Assembly: GCF_000445445.1 (NCBI RefSeq)
Contig: NZ_ASXP01000002.1
Location: 1,170,228 to 1,234,227 of the forward strand
Direction: 5' to 3'
DNA: 64,000 nt
From: Sporomusa ovata DSM 2662
Lineage (GTDB): Bacteria; Bacillota; Negativicutes; Sporomusales; Sporomusaceae
Shown piece after piece: positions 16,852 through 24,691 of the stretch (position 1 is its first letter; each line of letters starts with the position of its first letter). Made by a program: the position numbers and the translations under genes. The notes below the pieces were generated by a model. It made no database searches and had not been told where the DNA came from. It was given only the letters and a program-made list of their open reading frames with translations.

Positions 16852-18768
16852 ATGAAGTTGGATAAGAATTTTTGGGGCCGATTTTCTGCGGCTATTTCGC
16901 TGGGTTTTCTATGGTTCATTTTAGGAGCAATACTACGCGTGAGGTTCGCAATATTTTCCTATAACCAGATTGCGGCGACGCCTTGGGAAATTCTCAAGGT
17001 GTTTGCGGTTGGCGGCATCTTTGATCTCATAGTTATCGGCCAGGGCTTGCTGCCGTTGCTCTTTTATTTGGCGCTTGTACCGCGCCGCTTTTTTGCAACT
17101 AAGAGCAATAAGCTTGTGATTATGGGTTTACTATGGGTTTCAACAGCACTCCTGCTGTTGTTATCAGTTACAGAGTTTTATTTTTGGGATGAATTCCAGG
17201 CGCGGTTTAATTTTATTGCTGTTGATTATCTTATTTATACCCAGGAAGTAGTGGGGATGATTCGTGAGGGTTACCCGCTCAAGGCGTTATTCGGCGGCAT
17301 TGGGCTGGTTGCTAGTGCTTTAACAGTTGTTATTTGGAAGAAATATTTGTGCTGGGATACCACGCTTTCGTTTAAGCGGCGGTTAGGTGTGTTAGGTTTT
17401 GCCCTGGTATTTCCGGTTGTTGTATTTTTCTCGGTTACCGGCAACATGAAGAATGTCAGTGCGAATATCTTTAATAATGAACTGGCAGGTAATGGAGTTT
17501 ATGAATTTTTGTCAGCTTTTCGCAATAATGAGCTTGATTATGTTAGGTATTATGAGACCATTCCTAGTGACGAGCTTGAGCCTAGGCTCAGACAACTTCT
17601 GCAGGAACCAAATAGTCAATATGTCAGCGCAAATCCGGAAGAGTTGACTAAGTTTGTGACCGCGTCAGATCCGGAAAAGCATCCGAATATTGTAGTTATT
17701 ACCGTGGAAAGTCTGAGCGCTGATTATTTGGGGGCTTTTGGCAATCAGCAAGGATTGACTCCCAATTTAGATAAACTGGCGCAAGAGTCACTTTTTTTCA
17801 CTAAGGTATATGCTACAGGAACCCGGACAGTCCGGGGCTTAGAGGCCCTTACTTTGTCCATTCCACCGACTCCCGGACAATCCATTGTGCGTCGTCCGAA
17901 TAATGATGATCTGTTTACGTTAGGCTCAGTACTAAACAGCCGTAATTATAAAAGCTGGTTCGTCTACGGTGGCTACGGTTATTTCGATAATATGAATGAT
18001 TTTTATGCCAAAAATAACTATCAGATTCTTGACCGTACCAGCATTCCGAAAGAGAAAATTATGACTGAAACCGTATGGGGTGTGGCCGATGAGGTCATCT
18101 TTGGCGAAGCTGTTGAAAATCTAGATAAGGCTTATGCCAGCGGTGAGAAAGTATTTCAGATGATTATGACTACCTCGAACCACCGTCCCTATATTTACCC
18201 AGACGGCAGAATTGATATTCCTTCACCCAATCATTACGGTGCGGTTAAATACACCGATTGGGCCATTGGCAATTTTTTGGCTGAGGCCAAAAAGCACCCC
18301 TGGTTTCAAGATACGGTGTTTGTTATCGTTGCTGATCATCAGGCAGCAAGCGCCGGAAAAACGGAAGTGCCGATCAAAAAATATCATATTCCGCTTATCG
18401 TTTATGCTCCCAATCTTATTGCCCCAGGGCGTGTTGATCGCTTAATGAGTCAAATTGATGTTGCACCAACGCTGTTAGGCTTGCTCAATTTTTCTTATAC
18501 CTCGCGGTTTATGGGTTATGATATAATGAAGTTGCCGGTAGGCCGGGAACGTATTTTTATCAGTACCTATCAGAATATCGCTTATGCCAAAGGTAATAAC
18601 CTAGTCGTTTTAAAACCTAAAAAGCAGGTTTCTTGTTATCAGATTAACTATCAGACCGGGGACTATACAAAGCAGCCGCTTGATGCTGATTTAGTGAAAG
18701 AGGCTATAAGCTGGTATCAGGGTGCCAGTACATTGTATAAAGAAGGTAAATACGGCGCAATTCATTAG
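16852..18768 (+). CDS. LTA synthase-like membrane sulfatase/phosphotransferase
   Basis: 638 residues. Five N-terminal membrane helices (to about residue 200) lead into an extracytoplasmic alkaline-phosphatase-fold domain. Metal and nucleophile motifs: VVITVESLSADYLGAFG, the nucleophile loop YATGTRTVRGLEAL with a Thr, and the late metal site VADHQAASAGKTEVP. Family members transfer phosphoglycerol or phosphoethanolamine onto lipids or glycans. In a diderm lineage the target could be LPS, membrane glycans or a lipoteichoic-like polymer; not decided here. ATG 16852 follows GAGGAGGATT. A PAP2 phosphatase follows after 12 bases. Confidence 0.88.
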   Translation: MKLDKNFWGRFSAAISLGFLWFILGAILRVRFAIFSYNQIAATPWEILKVFAVGGIFDLIVIGQGLLPLLFYLALVPRRFFATKSNKLVIMGLLWVSTALLLLLSVTEFYFWDEFQARFNFIAVDYLIYTQEVVGMIREGYPLKALFGGIGLVASALTVVIWKKYLCWDTTLSFKRRLGVLGFALVFPVVVFFSVTGNMKNVSANIFNNELAGNGVYEFLSAFRNNELDYVRYYETIPSDELEPRLRQLLQEPNSQYVSANPEELTKFVTASDPEKHPNIVVITVESLSADYLGAFGNQQGLTPNLDKLAQESLFFTKVYATGTRTVRGLEALTLSIPPTPGQSIVRRPNNDDLFTLGSVLNSRNYKSWFVYGGYGYFDNMNDFYAKNNYQILDRTSIPKEKIMTETVWGVADEVIFGEAVENLDKAYASGEKVFQMIMTTSNHRPYIYPDGRIDIPSPNHYGAVKYTDWAIGNFLAEAKKHPWFQDTVFVIVADHQAASAGKTEVPIKKYHIPLIVYAPNLIAPGRVDRLMSQIDVAPTLLGLLNFSYTSRFMGYDIMKLPVGRERIFISTYQNIAYAKGNNLVVLKPKKQVSCYQINYQTGDYTKQPLDADLVKEAISWYQGASTLYKEGKYGAIH

Positions 18769-18780
18769 CCTATTGGGAGC

Positions 18781-19527
18781 ATGATAAATTTGTACTCAGG
18801 GAGTGACATTGTTTTGCATTTTTTTCAACAATACCGCACTATTTTGGTGATAATGGTGCTGTTTATTTTGAATTTGCTGGTTATACAGTATACTGATTTT
18901 GATTTGTTTGTACAGGACTATGTCTATAACTTTCCAGCAGGTAAATGGCCCTTGGAAGATGTACATAGCCACTATGGCTGGCTGTTGTATACAGGAATTA
19001 AAGTAGGGCTGGCAGGGTTTGCCGTACTGCTTATGGCTCTATTTGTTTTATCCTATAAATCATCGTTTGCTTTTTTGCGGCAATACCGCCGTTCGTTTGC
19101 CTGTGTAGTCATTAGTATGATGTTTTGCCCATTGCTTGCTAGTATGGGTAAACAGGTGACGAATGTCTATTGTCCGTACCAAATTGAACGCTATGGCGGA
19201 ACGATGCCTTATGTCAAGCCGTTATCTCCTTACCCTGCCAGCTTTAAGCAGGAAAAAAGGGGAATGGGTTTTCCTGCCGGTCATGCGGCAGGCGGGTTTG
19301 CTTTGCTGTCTTTGTTTTTTGTTTCAAAACATAGGAAAATACAGCTCTTACTGGGTGGGGCAGGGCTTACCGTCGGCATTTTTATGGGTGTGTATCAAAT
19401 TTTACGGGGCCAGCATTATATCGGCGATACTTTAGTAACCGTGCTAGGGTGTCTACTGTTTAATTTACTGCTTTTCCGCCTATTTCCAGGAGACCAGCGT
19501 GGACATATGCACTATAAGACTTCATAA
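18781..19527 (+). CDS. PAP2-family membrane phosphatase
   Basis: 248 residues, about six membrane helices. The tripartite phosphatase signature is present in somewhat modified form: KQVTNVYCPYQIERYG, GFPAGHAAGG (PSGH position) and RGQHYIGDTL. Relatives dephosphorylate undecaprenyl or lipid A phosphates. The ATG at 18781 overlaps a weak ribosome site; a TTG at 18814 after AGGGAG is also possible. Co-transcribed with the sulfatase gene, suggesting the pair modifies one envelope lipid or glycan. Confidence 0.86.
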   Translation: MINLYSGSDIVLHFFQQYRTILVIMVLFILNLLVIQYTDFDLFVQDYVYNFPAGKWPLEDVHSHYGWLLYTGIKVGLAGFAVLLMALFVLSYKSSFAFLRQYRRSFACVVISMMFCPLLASMGKQVTNVYCPYQIERYGGTMPYVKPLSPYPASFKQEKRGMGFPAGHAAGGFALLSLFFVSKHRKIQLLLGGAGLTVGIFMGVYQILRGQHYIGDTLVTVLGCLLFNLLLFRLFPGDQRGHMHYKTS

Positions 19528-19568
19528 ATTGGTTCTGTTAAACAGAAATTGACTTTACAGGACAGAAG

Positions 19569-19598
19569 AAACTGCCATCTTGCGATGGCAGTTTTCTT
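19569..19598 (+). terminator. Terminator after the PAP2 gene
   Basis: AAACTGCCATC / GATGGCAGTTT stem with a tetraloop, followed by TCTT. On the minus strand it could also end the GIY-YIG gene. Confidence 0.8.
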
Positions 19599-19640
19599 GA
19601 TATTATAGAAAGTATAAAAATGCAGAGGCTATTGTTTTCT

Positions 19641-20018
19641 TTAATTTTCTTTAGCTTTTGGAGGAAGATTATAACCGTGCTCATTGTAAGGTTTCAACGT
19701 AGTTAGCCATTTTTCTTCCAGGTTTGCTAAGACATCAGGTAAATTTTCTGTTGCTATATCCTCTGCCTTTAGCGTTTCAAGAATATCGAACGAATAGGCT
19801 TCCGGGCCATATTGATTCCATTCTTCCTGAAGGCTCTTATTCTTATGACTGTTCATTTTGAGTTGAAAGCGGTGACGGTTAAAGATCGTGTTTAGATTTT
19901 TACTGCTGCCAATAAAGGTTTTACCGTTAACTTGATTTTTAATTTGAAATATACCGATGGGAAAGGACATCTGTTTATATAGGGTTTTTAATTCTTTATG
20001 TCTATCCAATGAACTCAT
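19641..20018 (-). CDS. GIY-YIG-like domain protein
   Basis: 125 residues. Part of a GIY-YIG nuclease fold is recognisable: PIGIFQIKNQVNGKTFIGSS, then RHRFQLKMNSHKN and a conserved Glu in LEEKWLTTLKPY. The first strand reads GIF rather than GIY and the second FIG rather than YIG, so activity is uncertain. The annotated ATG touches GGAG; the TTG at 20009 has better spacing. It follows the DUF2087 gene by 20 bases and is probably co-transcribed. Confidence 0.75.
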   Translation of the reverse strand: MSSLDRHKELKTLYKQMSFPIGIFQIKNQVNGKTFIGSSKNLNTIFNRHRFQLKMNSHKNKSLQEEWNQYGPEAYSFDILETLKAEDIATENLPDVLANLEEKWLTTLKPYNEHGYNLPPKAKEN

Positions 20019-20038
20019 CTCCGTTCTGTTTTTAAAAA

Positions 20039-20803
20039 CTAATTTCGCACCCAGTAGGAGCTGCCATCTTGTGTACGGTCCATAAAGCCATAGTCAATCA
20101 AATACCGGCGTAGTAGTACATAATCAGGGTAAAATTGCTGTAAAATCGAATTTACTTCTTTTTCCGTATAGGTTTTACCCAGCTCGAAGTTCGTCAGGAG
20201 ATGCCGTAATATCGCCACCCGCTTTTTCTCTTTCAGTGGAAACAAAGTAAGTGGTCCGGATAATCCCTGCTTAAAGCAGGTGGATAATATTTTTTTGTTT
20301 TCCTCTTCGGTGATGGCAAAACGGTCATCAACCATCTTGGAACTGCGCGGGATGTCAATGAAGGTCTGTTTCTTTGGAATCTGTTCTCCTAATAGTTCCA
20401 TGATGGCGAGAAAGACCTTGGCTTGTTTTTGCTTCTCGCGGAGAGAAAAGCGATGGTTGCGGATGGTCGAAGTACTGCCTGTATTGAGGGTTTTGGCAAT
20501 CTCATTATCCGCATGACCTTGGTAAAAAAGTTCTAGGATTATTTTTTGATGATCGGTTAGGCCTGTTAACTTTTTATCCAGGTTAATCAGCACCTCGAAG
20601 GTGGAGTGGTGTTGCTCGGCGATGTGAATGGCAATATACTTGCGGGCTGCGTATAATTGCTCCTGATGGGGGTAGATAACTCCATTGGCAAAGCTTTTTC
20701 CGCAAATCAGGCACACAAACTCGTCGGTTTGTTTTTGATAGAGATAACCTTGCTTTATTTCATCAAGAGATGCCTGCCAAAATAGTTCTGATAAGTCGTT
20801 CAT
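20039..20803 (-). CDS. DUF2087-containing regulator with zinc-finger-like N-terminus
   Basis: 254 residues. Residues 30-65 show CLICGKSF plus spaced histidines, a possible zinc site. Residues 80-110 form a LuxR-type HTH (LTDHQKIILELFYQGHADNEIAKTL). The C-terminal 75 residues match the DUF2087 domain (RVAILRHLLTNFELGKTYTEKEVN and YVLLRRYLIDYGFMDR). Targets unknown. Likely first gene of a two-gene unit with the GIY-YIG protein. Confidence 0.78.
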   Translation of the reverse strand: MNDLSELFWQASLDEIKQGYLYQKQTDEFVCLICGKSFANGVIYPHQEQLYAARKYIAIHIAEQHHSTFEVLINLDKKLTGLTDHQKIILELFYQGHADNEIAKTLNTGSTSTIRNHRFSLREKQKQAKVFLAIMELLGEQIPKKQTFIDIPRSSKMVDDRFAITEEENKKILSTCFKQGLSGPLTLFPLKEKKRVAILRHLLTNFELGKTYTEKEVNSILQQFYPDYVLLRRYLIDYGFMDRTQDGSSYWVRN

Positions 20804-21144
20804 CTAAACACCTCATTATATTATCTATCAATGGTACAGATGTTATTATAAAATGTTTGTTATTGAAAGTCAAGATATAAAAGCTTATTGTTTAATTATA
20901 TACTAGACAATAATATTTTTATCTATTAGATAAACCAATCTCTATTGCGAAGAATTGGTTTGTTAGGCGTTATATCAATACGACAAGATTCTTCATGATG
21001 ATGTCAAAAAATTCAGAAGGTAGAAGCAGCGTATTTAAGGAATACTATCAAACGTAAAACCTGAATAGCTCATTAATTTGCTGGAGTCATGTGTAATTTC
21101 ACTGTAAATGTAAAAATGTAAATTATGAAGAGGAGGCTAAAAAT
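20804..21144 (+). other. Divergent intergenic region before the sugar-acid island
   Basis: About 340 AT-rich bases between the DUF2087 gene and the first dehydratase. The clearest structure is AAACCAAT (20932-20939) pairing with ATTGGTTT (20954-20961), an inverted repeat that could be an operator or hairpin. No confident promoter hexamers for the dehydratase operon were found, which would fit activator dependence. Confidence 0.4.
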
Positions 21145-22809
21145 ATGAGGAGTCATATTACCACCAAAGGATTAGAACGGGCTACACATCGCGCGTTGTA
21201 TTATTCAATGGGCTTTTTACCGGAAGACTTGGAAAAACCATTGATTGCTGTTGTAAATACTCAAAATGAAACTATGCCTGGACATGTGCATTTGGACAGC
21301 ATAGCCAAGGCAGTTAAAGAAGGAATCCTTGCTGCAGGAGGTACGCCAATAGAGTTTCCGACAATCGGTCTTTGTGACGGGATTGCACAAGGAAACTATG
21401 GCATGCACTATCCTTTGGCAAGCCGGGAATTGATTTGTGATTCGGTAGAATGTATGATGAATGGTCATCAATATGATGCCATGGTACTTATTACCAATTG
21501 TGACAAAATAACGCCCGGACTACTGATGGCGGCTGTTCGCCTTACTATTCCGGCAATTATGATTAGCGGTGGGCCAATGGCCACTGGTTGTGTTGATGAT
21601 CAGGAAATCGGTTACACTGATTTGATGGCAGCGCAGGGCGATGTTGCCAGAGGTATTATTACTCGCGAAGAATTATCAAGAAGAGAGCGGGATGCACTAC
21701 CTGGTTGTGGCGCCTGCAATTTACTGGGAACAGCCAATACCATGAATTACCTCACTGAGGCTCTTGGCATGTGTTTGCCTGGGGCGACCTGTCTGGCAGG
21801 GACTGGCAGACGGTTGGCTTTAGCCAAACAAACAGGTATGAAGATTATGGAGCTGTATCACAAGTCGATTTTACCGCGTCAGATTGTGACCAAAGAGTCC
21901 ATTGAAAATACGATTACAGTAGATTTGGCTATTGGGGGTTCAACCAATACAATTCTGCATTTAACTGCGTTGGCTAAAACCGCAGATATTGATTTTGATG
22001 TCAACTGCTTTGCTGAACTTGCGCAAAAAGTGCCTCATCTTGTGAAAATTAAACCTGCCCCCAATGGTCATTATCCTGCTGATGTTCATAATGCTGGCGG
22101 TATAACGGCATTAATGGGTCAGTTATGTAAAAATGGGTTATTGCACAAAGAGTGTTTAACCGTAACTGGTCAAACAGTTGCCGAGAATGTCAGCGACGCT
22201 AAGATAATTAACAGCAATGTTATTAGGCCAATGGATAATCCATATTCCGCCAAAGGCGGGTTGCAACTTTTGTATGGCAATCTGGCACCCGAAGGGTCAG
22301 TATGTAAGAGTGCGGCTGTTGTACCGGAAATGCACCACCACAAAGGTCCGGCCAGAATTTTCAACCAGGAAGAGCCGGCTGTGGCTGCTATCTATGGCGG
22401 ACAGATTAAACCTGGTGATGTGGTTGTAGTAAGGTATGAAGGTCCAAAAGGTGGTCCCGGCATGCGGGAAATGCTCACAGCGACTGCTGCTATTGTTGGC
22501 ATGGGTTTATCCAAAGAAGTGGCATTGGTGACTGATGGCCGTTTCTCTGGTGCTACAGCAGGCGCTGCTATTGGTCATGTTTCCCCGGAAGCAGCTGAAG
22601 GCGGACCGATTGCCTTGATTGAAGAAGGCGATCTGATTGAAATTGATATTACTAACGGCACCATTCATCTCCATGTTAGCGATGAAGAACTGGCTCGCCG
22701 CAAAGCGGCCTGGCAGGCTCCCAGGCAAGATCATGTAATTAAAGGCAGTTATCTTGACCGTTACTCTAAGATGGTATCATCAGCGATGGCTGGTGCGGTA
22801 TTTAAATAA
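21145..22809 (+). CDS. IlvD/Edd-family dehydratase 1 (likely sugar-acid dehydratase)
   Basis: 554 residues. Dehydrates a 2,3-dihydroxy acid to a 2-keto-3-deoxy acid with an iron-sulfur cluster and Mg2+. Cluster cysteines lie at C119 (NCDKITPG) and C188/C191 (GCGACNLLGTANTM); the C-terminal active-site segment DGRFSGAT is intact. The third position of [2Fe-2S] dehydratases (TPCN) is MPGH here, as in the oxygen-sensitive [4Fe-4S] enzymes. It could be branched-chain dihydroxyacid dehydratase, but no ilv gene is nearby and two more paralogues share the island. Its operon partners are two PanB homologues, so a C4 or branched C5 sugar acid is my preferred substrate. Confidence 0.85.
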   Translation: MRSHITTKGLERATHRALYYSMGFLPEDLEKPLIAVVNTQNETMPGHVHLDSIAKAVKEGILAAGGTPIEFPTIGLCDGIAQGNYGMHYPLASRELICDSVECMMNGHQYDAMVLITNCDKITPGLLMAAVRLTIPAIMISGGPMATGCVDDQEIGYTDLMAAQGDVARGIITREELSRRERDALPGCGACNLLGTANTMNYLTEALGMCLPGATCLAGTGRRLALAKQTGMKIMELYHKSILPRQIVTKESIENTITVDLAIGGSTNTILHLTALAKTADIDFDVNCFAELAQKVPHLVKIKPAPNGHYPADVHNAGGITALMGQLCKNGLLHKECLTVTGQTVAENVSDAKIINSNVIRPMDNPYSAKGGLQLLYGNLAPEGSVCKSAAVVPEMHHHKGPARIFNQEEPAVAAIYGGQIKPGDVVVVRYEGPKGGPGMREMLTATAAIVGMGLSKEVALVTDGRFSGATAGAAIGHVSPEAAEGGPIALIEEGDLIEIDITNGTIHLHVSDEELARRKAAWQAPRQDHVIKGSYLDRYSKMVSSAMAGAVFK

Positions 22810-22843
22810 CATAGTAATACAAAAAAATAGGAGGTAATTACAA

Positions 22844-23677
22844 ATGGCAAAAACTAAAATTACAATTCCTCAGATTCTTGAAACTAAGCAAAACGGTAAA
22901 AAGTTCAAAATGATCACAGTATATGATTATCCGATGGCTGGTATTGTTGACCGTTCGGCTGCCGAACTTATCCTAGTCGGCGATTCACTGGGCATGGTTA
23001 TCCAGGGCAAGGACAGCACTGTACCGGTAGAATTTGAAGAAGAACTGTATCACTTAAAGCTTGTCCGCCGGGGAGCACCTAATACCTTTGTTGTTGGCGA
23101 TATGCCCTTTTTATCCTATCAGGTAAATCGTGATGAAGCCATTCGCAATGCAGGCACGCTGCTAAAAGCCGGTGCTGATTGTGTGAAAATGGAAGGCAAT
23201 AGTAAAATTGCCGACACGGTAAAAGCAGTAGTGGATGCCGGCATCCCGGTTATGGGCCACATTGGCTTAACGCCGCAAACAGCCGCAATGATGGGTGGCT
23301 TTAAAGTTCAGGGAAAAAGCTCGGAAGCTGCGGAAAAATTAATGCAAGATGCCATCGCTATTGACAATGCCGGCGTTTTTGCCATGGTATTAGAATGTAT
23401 GCCTGCTTCTTTGTGCAAGTTAATTACTGAGCGGGTGAAATGTGCGACAATCAGTGTTGGCGGCGGCGGAGATTGTAACGGACATAACCTTAATGCTTAT
23501 GATTTACTCGGCATTTTTGACAAGTTTGTGCCTAAATTTGTCAAACAATATGCGCAAATGGGACAACAAATGGTGGATGTTTTTGACACCTGGTGTCAGG
23601 AGATTGATAATGGCACTTTTCCGGAAGAAAAGCACTGCTTTACGATGAACGACGAAGATTTGAAACGTTTATACTAA
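22844..23677 (+). CDS. PanB-family hydroxymethyltransferase, divergent copy 1
   Basis: 277 residues, ketopantoate hydroxymethyltransferase family (TIM barrel, homodecamer in known members). Metal and catalytic positions are kept: D47 in VGDSLGM, D86 in VGDMPF, K115 and E117 in VKMEGN, E184 in VLECMP. The usual glycine-rich IGIGAG...DGQ loop is replaced by SVGGGGDCNGHN (residues 204-215), so the substrate pocket or lid differs from biosynthetic PanB. It sits in tandem with another PanB, 22 bases apart, after a dehydratase. No panC or panD is nearby, which argues against pantothenate synthesis. Confidence 0.85.
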   Translation: MAKTKITIPQILETKQNGKKFKMITVYDYPMAGIVDRSAAELILVGDSLGMVIQGKDSTVPVEFEEELYHLKLVRRGAPNTFVVGDMPFLSYQVNRDEAIRNAGTLLKAGADCVKMEGNSKIADTVKAVVDAGIPVMGHIGLTPQTAAMMGGFKVQGKSSEAAEKLMQDAIAIDNAGVFAMVLECMPASLCKLITERVKCATISVGGGGDCNGHNLNAYDLLGIFDKFVPKFVKQYAQMGQQMVDVFDTWCQEIDNGTFPEEKHCFTMNDEDLKRLY

Positions 23678-23699
23678 TTTTTAGGAGTTGTGATGAATA

Positions 23700-24551
23700 A
23701 TGGCTAAAAAAACAATTAATGATTTCAATCAAATGGTAGATAACGGTGAAAAAATAGTTTATCTAACAGCGTATGACTATCTCACTGCCAAAATGGAAGA
23801 AAAAGCTGGCGTGGATATGATCCTGGTTGGCGATTCCCTCGGTATGGTAAGCTTAGGCTATGATACTACTTTTCCGGTAACTATGGATGACATGATTCGC
23901 CATTGCTCGGCTGTGCGCCGCGGTGCTCCGAATACCTTTATTGTTGGCGATATGCCATATATGTCTTACCAGACTTCCAATGAGCAGGCAATTGCTAATG
24001 CCGGCCGGTTCATCAAAGAAGCCGGTGCCGACTGCATCAAACTGGAAGGCGGCGGCCCGATGATTGCTGAACGGATTAAAGCCATCCAGCAGGCTGGTAT
24101 CCTGGTTATGGGTCACATCGGCCTGACACCTCAGCTTATGGGGCAAATCGGTGGTTACCGGGCTCAGGGTCGCAGCTCGGCGGCGGCCATGAAGATTGTC
24201 AATGAGGCCAAAGCGGTTGAAGCAGCAGGTGCCTTCAGCATTCTGGTAGAGGGTATTCCTACTGCTGTCGGCAAAGCTATCACCGAAAGAGCCGGGATTC
24301 CCATTCTGGGTATTGGCGCCGGTTCCTATACTCATGGACAACTGCTCATCTATGCTGATATGGTTGGTTTGTATGATAACTTCACACCAAAATTTGTTAA
24401 AAAATATGCCAACGTTGGTGAAGTCTTAACAAAAGCCTTCAAAGAATATACCGAGGAAGTCCGTAAGGGGCAATTCCCGGTTGACAGTGAACATACTTAT
24501 GGTATGAACGAAACGGAAGTAAAAGAGTTTCTTGCTTTGTTGGATAAATAA
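23700..24551 (+). CDS. PanB-family hydroxymethyltransferase, copy 2
   Basis: 283 residues. D45, D84, K114, E116 and E184 occupy the canonical metal and catalytic places, and the GIGAGSYTHGQ loop is close to standard PanB. It is about 94% identical to the copy at 41799-42650 (16 differences in 283 by hand) but clearly different from its neighbour at 22844. The reaction in PanB is transfer of a hydroxymethyl group from 5,10-methylene-THF to a 2-oxoacid. I infer the reverse direction here, after dehydratase 1. A terminator-like hairpin follows. Confidence 0.86.
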   Translation: MAKKTINDFNQMVDNGEKIVYLTAYDYLTAKMEEKAGVDMILVGDSLGMVSLGYDTTFPVTMDDMIRHCSAVRRGAPNTFIVGDMPYMSYQTSNEQAIANAGRFIKEAGADCIKLEGGGPMIAERIKAIQQAGILVMGHIGLTPQLMGQIGGYRAQGRSSAAAMKIVNEAKAVEAAGAFSILVEGIPTAVGKAITERAGIPILGIGAGSYTHGQLLIYADMVGLYDNFTPKFVKKYANVGEVLTKAFKEYTEEVRKGQFPVDSEHTYGMNETEVKEFLALLDK

Positions 24552-24603
24552 TCAGCAAAAAAGAGGATAATCCTTTTAGCGGCTGTATGAAAACTAGTGC
24601 CGG

Positions 24604-24650
24604 AAAAACCCGCTTAAAACGAAATGTTATAGGCGGGTTTTCAATTTTTT
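24604..24650 (+). terminator. Terminator or attenuator after PanB copy 2
   Basis: AAAAACCCGC pairs with GCGGGTTTT around a structured loop and is followed by TCAATTTTTT. It lies between two genes of the same direction, so partial read-through into the LarA-like gene is possible. Confidence 0.75.
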
Positions 24651-24691
24651 GATTTTAGTTTATCATAGGAATTAGAAAGAGGTGTCGAAGG

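Noticed and set aside
19641..20018. GIY-YIG protein as a homing endonuclease or mobile-element gene
   Set aside because: No intron, inverted repeats or target duplication around it; paired with a chromosomal-type regulator.
21145..22809. Plain branched-chain amino acid ilvD
   Set aside because: No ilvB, ilvC, ilvE or leu genes in the window and three paralogues within 20 kb next to sugar-acid genes; biosynthetic function is still not excluded by sequence alone.
23853..24341. Minus-strand frames opposite both PanB copies (also 41952-42593)
   Set aside because: The same shadow appears at both copies simply because the sense genes are near-identical.
22844..24551. Tandem PanB genes as pantothenate biosynthesis
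   Set aside because: No panC, panD or panE nearby, three copies in one region, and consistent linkage to dehydratases and sugar-acid transporters.
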